Source of the DNA: Leucobacter sp. G161
GTDB lineage: Bacteria > Actinomycetota > Actinomycetes > Actinomycetales > Microbacteriaceae
Direction of reading: 5' to 3'
Assembly (NCBI RefSeq): GCF_001482305.1
Contig: NZ_LOHP01000001.1
Span: forward strand, 1 to 64,000
Length of the DNA stretch: 64,000 nt
A program made the translations under genes and the position numbers. Below are positions 1 to 9,137 of the stretch, piece by piece (the first letter of the stretch is position 1; each line of letters begins with the position of its first letter). Under the pieces are notes generated by a model, which saw only the letters and a program-made list of their open reading frames with translations, did no database searches and was not told the DNA's origin.

Positions 1-250
1 CCTCGGCATCGCCATCGCGCCCGAGCACATCGTCGACTGGGCGAGGCAACCCTGGCACGTCGGTGCCCCTCCCGGCCCCACGCCCCGGATCGCCGCCCCC
101 GCGGGCATCGCGCTCGCCGGCGACTGGGTGTTCGGTACGGGGCTTGCCTCCGTGATCCCTGGCGCCCGCGCCGCGGCCACCGAGTTACTGCGCGCACTCG
201 ACCCACACCCCACCGCATCGACCCCCGAAAGTCCGGTATCTCCAGCATGA
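1..250 (+). CDS. FAD-dependent oxidoreductase, C-terminal end only (5' truncated by the window)
   Basis: An open frame enters from the left edge (frame 2) and stops at 248-250, overlapping the hemC ATG as ATGA. The 82 visible residues include a GIALAGDWVFGTGLASVIPGA-type stretch. This resembles the C-terminal FAD-binding segment of the amine-oxidase/protoporphyrinogen-oxidase superfamily. Placement directly before hemC suggests a heme-pathway oxidase (HemG/HemY type), but the catalytic part lies outside the window, so the exact enzyme is inference. Confidence 0.6.
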   Translation, partial: LGIAIAPEHIVDWARQPWHVGAPPGPTPRIAAPAGIALAGDWVFGTGLASVIPGARAAATELLRALDPHPTASTPESPVSPA

Positions 251-1257
251 CCAGCTCCACCACTCACACTCCCGGCAGCGTCACCCGTGCAGCGGGACCC
301 CTCGCCGCGGCCCCTGGACTCCTCCGGATCGGCACACGCGGCAGCGCGCTCGCCGTCGCCCAGACCACGCGCGTCGCCGAGGCGATCGCCCACGCCACGG
401 GCGTCGACGTCGCGCTCGTGATCATCACGACGCACGGTGACGTCTCGCGTGCCCCGCTCGCGCAGCTCGGCGGCACCGGCGTCTTCGTGAGCGCGCTGCG
501 CGAGGCGCTCGTCGCCGGGGAGTGCGATCTCGCCGTGCACTCGCTCAAGGATCTCCCGACCGGACCCTGCGACGGCATCGCGCTCGGCGCTGTGCCAGTG
601 CGCGCGGATCCGCGCGACGCGCTCTGCGCACGCGACGGTCTCACGCTCGAGACCCTGCCGATCGGGGCGAAGGTCGGCACCGGGTCGCCGCGCCGCGCTG
701 CGCAGCTGCTCGCTCGCCGCCCCGACCTGGCGGTCTCCGACATTCGCGGCAACGTCGATACCCGGCTCGCGCGCGTCGACGCGGACCTCGACGCCGTCGT
801 GCTCGCGGCGGCCGGCCTCGACCGGATCGGCCGTGGTAACGCGATCTCTGAGCGATTCGCGCTCGACGTCGCCCCGCCGGCTCCCGGTCAGGGTGCGCTC
901 GCGATCGAGGTCCGCGCCGCCGACGCCGAGTCCGCGCCGTTCGCGCAGGCGCTTGCCGCGCTCAATGACCCGCAGGCGCGCGCCGAGGCGATCGCCGAGC
1001 GCGTGCTGCTCGGCACCCTCGAAGCGGGCTGCGCGGCACCGATCGGCGCGTCTGGCAGCATGACGGACGGGATCCTCACCCTCACCGCCACCGTCTACCG
1101 GCTCGACGGCAGCGAACAGCTCACCGCCGCGGCCTCGCTGCCGTGGGACGCGAGTATGCCCGACGGCGCAGCACCGACCGAACTCGGACGCCAGGTCGCG
1201 CGGGAACTCCTCGCTCGCGGTGCCGAACAGCTCGCCCCGCTCGGAGCCGCGCTATGA
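247..1257 (+). CDS. hemC: Porphobilinogen deaminase (hydroxymethylbilane synthase)
   Basis: Cytosolic enzyme that joins four porphobilinogens into hydroxymethylbilane. The 336-residue protein has the family signatures IGTRGSALA near residue 28, AVHSLKDLP, GTGSPRRAAQL and RGNVDTRL. It ends with LEAGCAAPIGA, whose Cys262 should carry the dipyrromethane cofactor. Length is slightly above the usual ~310 because of about 25 extra N-terminal residues, so a start further downstream is possible. The ATG overlaps the upstream stop, and the gene is the first complete member of a tightly overlapping hemCDBL operon. Confidence 0.95.
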   Translation: MTSSTTHTPGSVTRAAGPLAAAPGLLRIGTRGSALAVAQTTRVAEAIAHATGVDVALVIITTHGDVSRAPLAQLGGTGVFVSALREALVAGECDLAVHSLKDLPTGPCDGIALGAVPVRADPRDALCARDGLTLETLPIGAKVGTGSPRRAAQLLARRPDLAVSDIRGNVDTRLARVDADLDAVVLAAAGLDRIGRGNAISERFALDVAPPAPGQGALAIEVRAADAESAPFAQALAALNDPQARAEAIAERVLLGTLEAGCAAPIGASGSMTDGILTLTATVYRLDGSEQLTAAASLPWDASMPDGAAPTELGRQVARELLARGAEQLAPLGAAL

Positions 1258-2093
1258 CGGGAGATCCGCAGGGCGACCCGCAGACCGATGCGCAGTCTGA
1301 CCGGCAGCCCCTCGCGCGGCTGCTCGGAGGCAAACCCGTGCTCGTGCCGCGCGGCGGGGATCGCGGCGAGGCTATGGCTCTGCTCCTCGCAGAGCACGGC
1401 GCGCAGGCAGCGCTCGTGCCCCTCATCGAGCAGGTGCCCCCGCGCGACAACGCCCCGCTGGAGGAATCTGTCACGCAGCTCAACCGCGGAGCATTCGACT
1501 GGGTTGCCGTGACCAGCGTGCACGGTGCCCAGGCGCTCATCGCGGCGGGGGCCCGCCCCGGCTCCGCCCGCATTGCCGCCGTCGGTCCGGCAACCGCAGC
1601 CGCGCTCACGACAGCCGGCTTTGCGGTGGACCTCGTGCCGCCCGAATTCACGGGAGCCGAGCTCACGGCCCGCCTGATCGACACCATTAGCGCCCAACGA
1701 AACCCCGGGGGCCGCGTGCTGCTGCCGCTCTCCGAGATCGCAGACCCCACCCTCGAAGAGGGGCTGCGCGCCGCGGGGTTTGCGCCACACCGGGTCACCG
1801 CCTACCGGACGGTCCCCGCACGGGCAGACCCCGCGGCCGACGCCGCGCTGGGCCCCCGCCTCGGGGCCGCCCTCGTGCTGAGCTCGTCGGGGGCGCGTGC
1901 TCTCGTCGCGCGCTTTGCGCCGCTGCCACAGACCGTTGTCGTTGCGGCCATCGGTGCGCCCACCGCGCGGGAACTCTCCCGTCTCGGACTCCCACCCGCG
2001 GTGATCGCACCCGTGCACACCGCCGCGGGAACGGTCGCCGCTCTCGTCGACTACGCCGCTCGCACCATCAACCCAGAAGGACGAACCACATGA
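1254..2093 (+). CDS. hemD: Uroporphyrinogen-III synthase
   Basis: Cyclises hydroxymethylbilane to uroporphyrinogen III. HemD sequences are poorly conserved. This 279-residue protein shows the usual two-lobe layout, with a [16 protein letters not shown] segment near residue 83 and a second [11 protein letters not shown] segment near residue 205. The ATG at 1254 overlaps the hemC stop (ATGA), which fixes the start even though the frame is open further upstream. The first ~20 residues are polar and Gln/Asp rich. Position between hemC and hemB strongly supports the call. Confidence 0.9.
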   Translation: MTGDPQGDPQTDAQSDRQPLARLLGGKPVLVPRGGDRGEAMALLLAEHGAQAALVPLIEQVPPRDNAPLEESVTQLNRGAFDWVAVTSVHGAQALIAAGARPGSARIAAVGPATAAALTTAGFAVDLVPPEFTGAELTARLIDTISAQRNPGGRVLLPLSEIADPTLEEGLRAAGFAPHRVTAYRTVPARADPAADAALGPRLGAALVLSSSGARALVARFAPLPQTVVVAAIGAPTARELSRLGLPPAVIAPVHTAAGTVAALVDYAARTINPEGRTT

Positions 2094-3064
2094 CCCCCAC
2101 GATCCGCCCGCGGCGCCTGCGCGCCACCCCCGCGCTGCGCGGGCTCACGGCCGAAACCCGACTGCACCCGCGCGAGCTCATCCTCCCGATGTTCGTGCGC
2201 GAGGGGCTCGCCGAGCCGTTGCCGATCGGCTCGATGCCGGGTGTCTTGCAACACACGCTCGACTCGCTCCGTGCCGCGGCGACCGAGGCCGCGGAGGCTG
2301 GGGTGGGCGGCGTCATGCTGTTCGGCATTCCCGCCGAGCGCGACGCGCGGGGGAGCGCGGCCGACGACCCGCAGGGCATCCTCAACGTCGCAACGGCCGC
2401 TGTGCGCGCCGAGGTCGGCGACGCGCTTGTCGTGCAGACTGACCTCTGCCTCGACGAGTTCACCGACCACGGTCACTGCGGCGTGCTCGGCAGCGAAGGC
2501 GCTACGGTCGACAACGATGCCACGCTCGACAGGTATCGCGCGATGGCGCTCGCACAGGCGGAGGCCGGGTCAGAGCTCCTCGGGCTCTCCGGCATGATGG
2601 ACGGGCAGGTCGCCGCGGTGCGCTCCGCGCTAGACGAGGCCGGCTTCAACGACACCGCGCTGCTCGCGTACTCCGCGAAGTACGCCTCCGCCTTCTACGG
2701 GCCGTTCCGCGAGGCGGTCGACTCGCAGCTCACGGGCGACCGCAAGAGCTACCAGATGGACCCAGCGAACCGGCGCGAGGGGCTCCGCGAGGTCGAGCTC
2801 GACATCACCGAGGGCGCCGACATCGTCATGGTGAAGCCGGCGATGAGCTACCTCGACGTGCTCGCGGACGTCGCCGCGGTGAGTTCCGTGCCCGTGTGGG
2901 CGTACCAGGTCTCGGGCGAGGCCGCGATGATCGAAGCGGCAGCAGCGAACGGCTGGATCGACCGCAGGCGAGCGGTCGAGGAATCGGTAGTCGGCATCAA
3001 GCGGGCCGGGGCCGATGCGATCCTCAGCTACTTCGCGACCGAGCTCGCGGGGTGGCTCCGATGA
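2090..3064 (+). CDS. hemB: Delta-aminolevulinic acid dehydratase (porphobilinogen synthase)
   Basis: Condenses two 5-aminolevulinates to porphobilinogen. The 324-residue protein has the two Schiff-base lysine regions, [14 protein letters not shown] and [13 protein letters not shown]. The active-site metal loop reads [14 protein letters not shown], a Cys-Asp-Cys arrangement rather than the three-cysteine zinc site of E. coli and human enzymes, so metal use may be mixed. It starts on an ATGA overlap with hemD, with AGAAGGA about 10 bases upstream, and overlaps hemL the same way. Confidence 0.96.
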   Translation: MTPTIRPRRLRATPALRGLTAETRLHPRELILPMFVREGLAEPLPIGSMPGVLQHTLDSLRAAATEAAEAGVGGVMLFGIPAERDARGSAADDPQGILNVATAAVRAEVGDALVVQTDLCLDEFTDHGHCGVLGSEGATVDNDATLDRYRAMALAQAEAGSELLGLSGMMDGQVAAVRSALDEAGFNDTALLAYSAKYASAFYGPFREAVDSQLTGDRKSYQMDPANRREGLREVELDITEGADIVMVKPAMSYLDVLADVAAVSSVPVWAYQVSGEAAMIEAAAANGWIDRRRAVEESVVGIKRAGADAILSYFATELAGWLR

Positions 3065-4431
3065 GCGCCGCGCAGCAGGCCGCCGCGTCGCACCCCGCTG
3101 GGTCGGAGCGCGCAGCCCAGCAGACCGCCCGCAGCGCCGAATACGCTGCGCGGGCCTCGAACGTCATCCCCGGCGGCGTGAACTCGCCAGTGCGCGCCTT
3201 CGGGTCCGTCGGCGGCACACCGAGGTTCTTCGTGCGCGGCAGCGGTGCGACGGTGACCGACGCCGACGGCACCGAGTACGTCGACCTCGTCGGCGCGTGG
3301 GGGCCGGCACTGCTTGGGCACGCGCACCCCGCAGTGGTGGCGGCCGTGCAGGAGGCGACGGGCAACGGGCTGGGCTTCGGTGCGTCGGTTCCGGGCGAGT
3401 TCGAACTCGCAGAGGAGATCATCGCCCGCATGCCCGACGTCGAACGCGTGCGGCTCGTGTCGACGGGCACCGAAGCGACGATGACGGCGATCCGGATCGC
3501 CCGCGGCGCAACCTCGCGGCCGCTCATCATCAAGTTCGCCGGGCACTACCATGGCCACTCCGACGGGCTGCTCGCCGCGGCAGGCTCTGGGCTCGCGACC
3601 TTCGGACTCCCCGGCTCCGCGGGCGTCACCGCTGAGAACGCCGCGCAAACCCTCGTGCTGCCCTACAACGATCTCGCCGCGCTCGAACACGCCTTCCAAG
3701 CGCACGAGGGGCAGATCGCGGCGGTCATCACCGAATCGGCAGCGGCGAACATGGGCATCCTGCCGCCAGACCCGGGCTTCACCGAGGGCCTGATCCGGAC
3801 CGCGCACGCCCACGGCGCGCTCGTCATCACCGACGAGGTGCTCACCGGGTTCCGGGCGAGCGCTGCAGGCTTCTGGGGGATCGAACGCGAGACGATGCCG
3901 ACTGGGCTTGCCCCAGACCTCTTCACCTTTGGAAAGGTCGTCGGCGGCGGGCTGCCGCTCGCAGCCATCGGAGGGCGGCGAGACCTCATGGAGCTGCTCG
4001 CGCCGCTCGGCCCGGTCTACCAGGGCGGGACGCTCTCGGGCAATCCGCTCGCGGTCGCCGCGGGGCTCGCGACGCTGCGTCACGCCGACGCCACCGTCTA
4101 CGAGCGACTCGCGGCGGCAGCCGACGCGCTCACCGTGGAGGTCGAGGACGCGCTTACCGCGGCCGGAGTTGCGCACCGCGTGCAGCGTGCCGGCACCCTG
4201 CTCAGCGTGCTGTTCGGCGAGTACCCGGTCGCGCCGGCGACCTACGACGATGTGCTTCGGCAGAACACCGAGCAGCACCGGGCGTTCTTCCACGCGATGC
4301 TCGCAGGCGGTGTGAACCTGCCGCCGAGCGCGTTCGAAGCCTGGTTTGTAAGTGCGGCCCACGACGACCGCGTGATCGGGCAGATCGCGGAGGCGCTGCC
4401 TGCCGCCGCCCGCGCCGCGGCGGCTGCATAG
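3061..4431 (+). CDS. hemL: Glutamate-1-semialdehyde 2,1-aminomutase
   Basis: PLP enzyme that makes 5-aminolevulinate from glutamate-1-semialdehyde in the C5 route. The 456-residue protein shows [12 protein letters not shown] near the N-terminus, the [10 protein letters not shown] motif, and the PLP lysine in [10 protein letters not shown] (Lys292). The ATG at 3061 overlaps the hemB stop, so the longer upstream frame is not used. The last codons and the stop lie inside a short 17-base tandem repeat. It is the last gene of the heme operon, followed by a strong hairpin. Confidence 0.96.
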   Translation: MSAAQQAAASHPAGSERAAQQTARSAEYAARASNVIPGGVNSPVRAFGSVGGTPRFFVRGSGATVTDADGTEYVDLVGAWGPALLGHAHPAVVAAVQEATGNGLGFGASVPGEFELAEEIIARMPDVERVRLVSTGTEATMTAIRIARGATSRPLIIKFAGHYHGHSDGLLAAAGSGLATFGLPGSAGVTAENAAQTLVLPYNDLAALEHAFQAHEGQIAAVITESAAANMGILPPDPGFTEGLIRTAHAHGALVITDEVLTGFRASAAGFWGIERETMPTGLAPDLFTFGKVVGGGLPLAAIGGRRDLMELLAPLGPVYQGGTLSGNPLAVAAGLATLRHADATVYERLAAAADALTVEVEDALTAAGVAHRVQRAGTLLSVLFGEYPVAPATYDDVLRQNTEQHRAFFHAMLAGGVNLPPSAFEAWFVSAAHDDRVIGQIAEALPAAARAAAAA

Positions 4432-4471
4432 GCAAAGCGGCTGCATAGGCAAGGCGGCTGCACAGGCCAAG
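4420..4471 (+). repeat. Three tandem ~17-base repeats across the hemL stop
   Basis: Units at 4420-4436, 4437-4453 and 4454-4471 share the core GCGGCTGCATAGGCAA. The third unit has two substitutions and one extra base. The first unit encodes the Ala-Ala C-terminus and TAG stop of hemL. This looks like slippage duplication of the gene end. Confidence 0.75.
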
Positions 4472-4485
4472 GGGCCGCACAAAAC

Positions 4486-4523
4486 AAGGGGAGGGTGTCA
4501 CCTGACGGTGACACCCTCCCCTT
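4486..4523. terminator. Bidirectional terminator between hemL and the purL remnant
   Basis: Perfect 17-bp inverted repeat (arms 4486-4502 and 4507-4523) with a TGAC loop. The right side is followed by a short T-run, and the complementary strand continues into a TTGTTTT tract. It can therefore stop hemL transcription (+) and transcription arriving from the - strand side. Confidence 0.85.
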
Positions 4524-4554
4524 TGCAAGCCCGCGACCAGCGAGCCGCGGCGTG

Positions 4555-4776
4555 TTACTCGGCGATGACCGGGCCGAACGCGGCAGGCAGCGTAGCCTGC
4601 ACCGAAGCGCGCAGCTCCGAGAGCGGCAGCGTGAAGCGATCCTGCAGCTCGATCGCTGCGTCGTCGCCTGCGAGGTCGGTGACGCCGACCTTCAGCACCG
4701 GGTAGTTGCGACCCTCGCAGAGGCCACGGAACTTCACGTCTTCCTCGTGGGGAACGGCGACGAGCACGCGCCCCTG
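4555..4776 (-). pseudogene. purL: Displaced 3' end of purL (73 codons plus stop)
   Basis: Read on the - strand, the 73 residues from [16 protein letters not shown] to the stop match the C-terminus of the intact PurL (6681-9008) at 69 of 73 positions. Eighty bases (4609-4688) are identical to 6735-6814; the rest differs mostly at third codon positions. The fragment sits beside the old gene-end terminator, so it is probably the native purL tail cut off by an insertion. The intact gene now carries a second, slightly diverged tail. It has no start or upstream purL domains and is not a working gene. Confidence 0.85.
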
Positions 4777-4911
4777 GGTCTTGGCATTCGTTCGGCACGC
4801 ATTCCGCGCGAGTGACGTGCTTACTCCCATTGCCTCGACGTGCAGGTAGGGGAGCTGCTCAAGCAACGACAGTACGATTTGTCGATAGTCAGCCACACAG
4901 GGCTCTTTCAT
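4777..4911 (-). mobile_element. Possible IS21-type (IstA-like) transposase N-terminal remnant
   Basis: The purL fragment is fused in frame to about 45 upstream residues starting at an ATG (4911). They include VADYRQIVLSLLEQ and GVSTSLARNACR, which look like the helix-turn-helix start of IS21-family IstA proteins. No catalytic DDE domain or IstB follows. The resemblance is from memory of the family and is weak, so this could be chance. Confidence 0.3.
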
Positions 4912-5031
4912 CGCCCATCACCGCAATTGGTCATGCGTAAGAACTAGCCTGCACCCACAGCGGCACCCCTAGATAACCCCGCGCGCTCCCGAAAGCGACT
5001 GCTCAACTTCGTGGTGGCAGCAGATGCTCGC

Positions 5032-5607
5032 CTAGCTAATATCTTTCGGCACTACTGTGATCAAAGCAGGTTCCTCCTCGGTAGGATCAACCTGTTTGAA
5101 CTCCATGCTCAGCAAGTCGGGCTGGCCGGACCTGGCCACATCTTGGCGGGGTTCGTACAGGCCAGCGCTAGCGCCAGTAACGTAGTACTGAGAAGCAAGT
5201 TCGCCGCCCAATCCTGAACTAGTGAGAAAGAGAAGGTACGTCTTTCCTGGTTCGAGAAGTGTGACGGGGGGCGCAGCGCTCCCGGATTCCTTGCTCCCGA
5301 ACTGTCGCACTTCAATGACATCACCCATTTTTGAGTCGACCTTGACGTCCTCCTTCATGACTCCCTTTAGATCGACATCAGAGATAGTGATAATTGTGTC
5401 GGACCCCTCGATATCTTGGGCCTCACGAATTTGAGTAACTGTGCCGACAGCAACAAGGTCACTGTCCTCACGCATCTCAATTGCCGACGCATACATTTGC
5501 TCGCGATCGAACGAAGAATTCGCTCGCTGTTGGGTGCAGCCCGACAACAACGCGGTTGACAGCGCAGCCACCGTCAAGAGTGTGAACCCTCGTTTGAAGC
5601 TTGACAT
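5032..5607 (-). CDS. Secreted lipoprotein of unknown function
   Basis: 191 residues with a type II signal peptide: a basic start (SSFKRG), a hydrophobic stretch and the lipobox LLSGC with Cys24 as the acylation site. The mature part has a VAVGTVTQI motif and a compact beta-rich segment ending with GKTYLLFLTSSG, with no family I can name. It lies 18 bases downstream of the metalloprotease gene on the same strand, so the two are probably co-transcribed. Base composition is more AT-rich than the flanking core genes, in keeping with transfer. A role as partner or inhibitor of the protease is only a guess from position. Confidence 0.75.
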   Translation of the reverse strand: MSSFKRGFTLLTVAALSTALLSGCTQQRANSSFDREQMYASAIEMREDSDLVAVGTVTQIREAQDIEGSDTIITISDVDLKGVMKEDVKVDSKMGDVIEVRQFGSKESGSAAPPVTLLEPGKTYLLFLTSSGLGGELASQYYVTGASAGLYEPRQDVARSGQPDLLSMEFKQVDPTEEEPALITVVPKDIS

Positions 5608-5625
5608 GTCTTCTCCTCGAATCTC

Positions 5626-6198
5626 TCAGTAAAGTGCGTTGATTCCGCGGATGTCACCGGCGGTAAGATTCCGGATACCGAGGTTCCAAGCCGTCTGGGT
5701 GCCCCCTCCGTACATGGCACGCCGGGTGTTGTCAATGTGGGCCAATCCGAGTGCATGACCAAACTCGTGTTGCCAGGTTAGGGATACGCGGGCGGCCGTG
5801 CCATTGGCCATCTGTGGGGCCGAACGATTCATCTCGATCTTCGCTGAGGAAGTAACGCCCAAAAAGCACCACCTATACGTTTGGGCATTCCAGCCGGTGT
5901 CGCCGTAGAATCCAGCTTCTGTTCTTATCTGACCGGTAGAACGCGAGATCAACGTAGCATTTGTGCGATCTCTGACCTGCTGTATGGCAGACGCTAACGA
6001 TTCGTTCCATTTTCCGCTCGGGATGCCGCTCGTTTCCACATACATGATTCGCTGAGGAAACTTGCATCCCGCAAGTTGATACGCGTTGGCGGGCGCAATA
6101 TTCAGGAACACCATCGCAACCGCGATTGCAGCCACCGAGGCGACAACCCTCTTGCGAGGAGTGCGGGCAGCCGTGTTGGGTTCTTGTTTCGAAAACAC
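5626..6198 (-). CDS. Secreted matrixin-like zinc metalloprotease
   Basis: 190 residues. A basic N-terminus and hydrophobic core end at ANA near residue 39, a Sec signal peptide. The C-terminal half carries HEFGHALGLAH (His144, Glu145, His148, His154), the HExxHxxGxxH zinc motif of metzincins. A methionine follows at AMYGG (Met162), which can form the Met-turn. Two cysteines (45 and 111) could pair outside the cell. There is no obvious pro-domain cysteine switch, and the protein is small compared with animal matrixins. First gene of a two-gene unit with the lipoprotein, in the inserted segment between the two purL tails. Confidence 0.85.
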   Translation of the reverse strand: MFSKQEPNTAARTPRKRVVASVAAIAVAMVFLNIAPANAYQLAGCKFPQRIMYVETSGIPSGKWNESLASAIQQVRDRTNATLISRSTGQIRTEAGFYGDTGWNAQTYRWCFLGVTSSAKIEMNRSAPQMANGTAARVSLTWQHEFGHALGLAHIDNTRRAMYGGGTQTAWNLGIRNLTAGDIRGINALY

Positions 6199-6680
6199 AT
6201 TGTCTCTTGACCGCTGATTCGACGTTCATTCCAATGCTCTGAACGTCAAGCTAACTGTAGCCAGAGACGAAGAATCAAGTGCGTTCAGATCGGCCACAGA
6301 CTCCCAAAGAGCGATGGGTAGGCTTCACTCGCAAATTCTCTGGGCCAACAGCCGTGGCCAGTTATTGTCTCTCAACTGCAGCCCAAGACTCAACGATGAG
6401 CTCGGTACTCAAAGAATAAAGCACCGTCGATAAACTAGCAACATAAACTTGATAAATAATTACCGTCTATTGTTTATCTATTAACATTTTGCTCGTGATT
6501 TGTGGCAGTTCCTCGTGTCGTTGCACGTGGTTCAGAGCCCATGCCTCACGAGCCGTTGAAGTAAACTTGCCGTAGAACGCAACTGTTTGGTCGCTCGGCG
6601 GCACGGAAAACCACACGGGCCAGGCGAAAATCCCCCAGCCCGTGTTCGCATTCAGGGAGTGGTTACGTCGCTTGTTGTAA
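6199..6680. other. AT-rich gene-free stretch beside the purL tail
   Basis: No convincing gene. 6400-6490 is unusually AT-rich and contains GATAAAC (6429-6435) and its inverted copy GTTTATC (6472-6478). The promoter of the protease-lipoprotein unit probably lies here. On the - strand a short open stretch from about 6680 to 6475 reads into peptides such as WPVWFSVPPSDQTVAFYGK, which I cannot assign and may be a remnant. Confidence 0.5.
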
Positions 6681-9008
6681 CTACTCGGCGATGACCGGGC
6701 CGAAGGCCGCGGGGAGCGTCGCGTTCACAGCCGTGCGCAGCTCCGAGAGCGGCAGCGTGAAGCGATCCTGCAGCTCGATCGCTGCGTCGTCGCCTGCGAG
6801 GTCGGTGACGCCGATCTTCAGCACCGGGTAGTTGCGCCCCTCGCAGAGGCCACGGAACTTCACGTCCTCCTCGTGCGGGACGGCGACGAGCACGCGGCCT
6901 TGCGACTCCGAGAAGAGCGCGGCGACAGCGTCGACACCGTCGCGCTGCATGATTTCGTCGATCCACACGCGAGCGCCGACACCGAAGCGGAGCACACCGT
7001 CGACGAGGGTCTGCGCGAGGCCACCCTCGGAGAGGTCGACCGCTGCGGAGAGCAGGCCGCCCTGCGAAGCCGCGTGGAGCAGCTCAGCGAGGGTACGCTC
7101 GGCGTCGAGATCAGCCTTCGGGGGCACGCCGCCGAGGTGCGAGTGCACTGACTCTGCCCAGGCCGAGCCGTCGAGCTCGTCGCGGGTGACGCCGAGGAGG
7201 TACAGGTGCTCGCCCTGATCCTGCCAGCCCGACGGCACGCGGCGCGCGACGTCGTCGATGATGCCAAGCACGCCGACGACGGGGGTCGGGTGGATCGGGG
7301 TGTCACCGGTCTGGTTGTACATCGAGACGTTGCCGCCCGTGACCGGCACCTCGAGGTGGAGGCAGGCGTCCGAGAGGCCCTCGACGGTCTGTGCGAACTG
7401 CCACATGACCTCGGGGTTCTCGGGGCTGCCGAAGTTCAGGCAGTCGGTGACGGCGGTCGGGACCGCGCCGGTGGTTGCGACGTTACGGTAGGCCTCGCCG
7501 AGGGCGATCTGTGCGCCGACGTACGGGTCGAGGTAGGAGTAGCGGCCGTTTGCGTCGGTCGAGATCGCGATGCCGAGCCCGGTCTCCTCGTCGACGCGGA
7601 TCATGCCCGCGCCGTCGGGGAAGGACAGCGCGGTGTTACCGCCGACGTAGTAGTCGTACTGGTTCGTCACCCACGACAGGTCCGCCTGGTTCGGCGCGCT
7701 GGTCACGGTGAGCAGCTGCTCGCGGAGCGCGTCGGCCGAGCCGTTGCGCTCGAGGCCCGCGGCGTTCACGGTGTCGGCCTTGAGGGCGTCCATCCACGTC
7801 GGGTACGCGACCGGACGGTCGTAGACGGGGCCGTCGACTGCGACGGTCGAGGGATCGACGTTCACGATCTCCTCGCCCTGCCAGTTGATGACGAGGCGGT
7901 TGGTGTCGGTGACCTCGCCGAGCACGCTGGCCTCGACGTCCCACTTCGCTGCGACCGCGAGGAACGCGTCGAGCTTCTCGGGAGCGACGATCGCCATCAT
8001 GCGCTCCTGGCTCTCCGACATGAGGATCTCCTCAGCGGTGAGCGAGGGGTCGCGCAGCAGCACGCTGTCGAGCTCGATGTACATGCCGCCGTCGCCGTTC
8101 GCGGCGAGCTCCGAGGTGGCGCAGGAGATGCCGGCCGCGCCGAGATCCTGGATGCCCTCGACGAGGTCAGCCTGGAACATCTCGAGGCAGGCCTCGATGA
8201 GTACCTTCTCAGCGAAGGGGTCGCCGACCTGCACCGCGGGGCGCTTCGACGGGCCGTCTTCCTCGAAGCTCGAGGAGGAGAGCACCGAGGCGCCGCCGAT
8301 GCCGTCGCCACCGGTGCGCGCACCGAAGAGCACGACCTTGTTGCCGAGGCCGGAGGCGTTCGCCGTGTGGAGATCCTCGTGGCGGAGCACGCCGACGCCG
8401 AGCGCGTTGACGAGCGGGTTGCCCTGGTAGACCGAGTCGAACACTGTCTCGCCGCCGATGTTCGGCAGACCCAGGCAGTTCGCGTACGACGAGATGCCGG
8501 CAACTGCGCCGTGCACGACGCGTGCGGTGTCGGGGTGATCGATCGCACCGAAGCGCAGCTGATCCATGACCGCGACCGGGCGAGCGCCCATCGAGATAAT
8601 GTCGCGGATGATGCCGCCGACGCCGGTCGCGGCGCCCTGGAACGGCTCGATGTAGGAGGGGCTGTTGTGGCTCTCGACCTTGAAGGTCACCGCCCAGCCT
8701 TCGCCAACGTCAACGACGCCAGCGTTCTCGCCGATGCCAACGAGCAGCCGCTCGCGCATCTTGTCGTTGACCTTCTTGCCGAACTGGCGCAGGTACGGCT
8801 TGGAGGACTTGTACGAGCAGTGCTCGGACCACATCACCGAGTACATGGCGAGCTCGCCAGAGGTCGGACGGCGGCCGAGGATCTCACGGATCTGCTCGTA
8901 CTCGTTGGTCTGGAGACCGAGGGCCGCGTACGGCTGCTCTTTCTCGGGGGTGGCAGCCGCATCGGCGACCGTATCGGGGCGGGGCAAAGAGGCAGCGAAG
9001 TCAGTCAC
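6681..9008 (-). CDS. purL: Phosphoribosylformylglycinamidine synthase subunit II (large)
   Basis: ATP-dependent synthetase subunit that, with PurQ and PurS, converts FGAR to FGAM in purine synthesis. 775 residues, normal for the small-type PurL. Signatures include [16 protein letters not shown] near residue 56, [20 protein letters not shown] and a [12 protein letters not shown] stretch. The last 73 codons exist in a second copy at 4555-4776, so the present 3' end was probably acquired with the inserted segment. Reading frame and C-terminus are intact. The partner genes purQ and purS lie 6.4 kb away on the same strand. Confidence 0.96.
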   Translation of the reverse strand: MTDFAASLPRPDTVADAAATPEKEQPYAALGLQTNEYEQIREILGRRPTSGELAMYSVMWSEHCSYKSSKPYLRQFGKKVNDKMRERLLVGIGENAGVVDVGEGWAVTFKVESHNSPSYIEPFQGAATGVGGIIRDIISMGARPVAVMDQLRFGAIDHPDTARVVHGAVAGISSYANCLGLPNIGGETVFDSVYQGNPLVNALGVGVLRHEDLHTANASGLGNKVVLFGARTGGDGIGGASVLSSSSFEEDGPSKRPAVQVGDPFAEKVLIEACLEMFQADLVEGIQDLGAAGISCATSELAANGDGGMYIELDSVLLRDPSLTAEEILMSESQERMMAIVAPEKLDAFLAVAAKWDVEASVLGEVTDTNRLVINWQGEEIVNVDPSTVAVDGPVYDRPVAYPTWMDALKADTVNAAGLERNGSADALREQLLTVTSAPNQADLSWVTNQYDYYVGGNTALSFPDGAGMIRVDEETGLGIAISTDANGRYSYLDPYVGAQIALGEAYRNVATTGAVPTAVTDCLNFGSPENPEVMWQFAQTVEGLSDACLHLEVPVTGGNVSMYNQTGDTPIHPTPVVGVLGIIDDVARRVPSGWQDQGEHLYLLGVTRDELDGSAWAESVHSHLGGVPPKADLDAERTLAELLHAASQGGLLSAAVDLSEGGLAQTLVDGVLRFGVGARVWIDEIMQRDGVDAVAALFSESQGRVLVAVPHEEDVKFRGLCEGRNYPVLKIGVTDLAGDDAAIELQDRFTLPLSELRTAVNATLPAAFGPVIAE

Positions 9009-9137
9009 CCCCTCAGTCTACGGGGGTTTCGGGAGGACGTTTGTCCCCTCTGGCAGCGCGCGCGGGGAGAAGCAGTGGGATTTGGCATCGCGCAGTATTT
9101 CTGACAGTTCGCAGGCCGAAAGTGTCAGACTAGGGGC

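Noticed and set aside
7206-9104. A 632-codon open frame on the + strand opposite purL
   Set aside because: It is an antisense shadow produced by high GC content: composition is Val/Asp/Arg/His-biased with no domain, while purL on the other strand has full family motifs.
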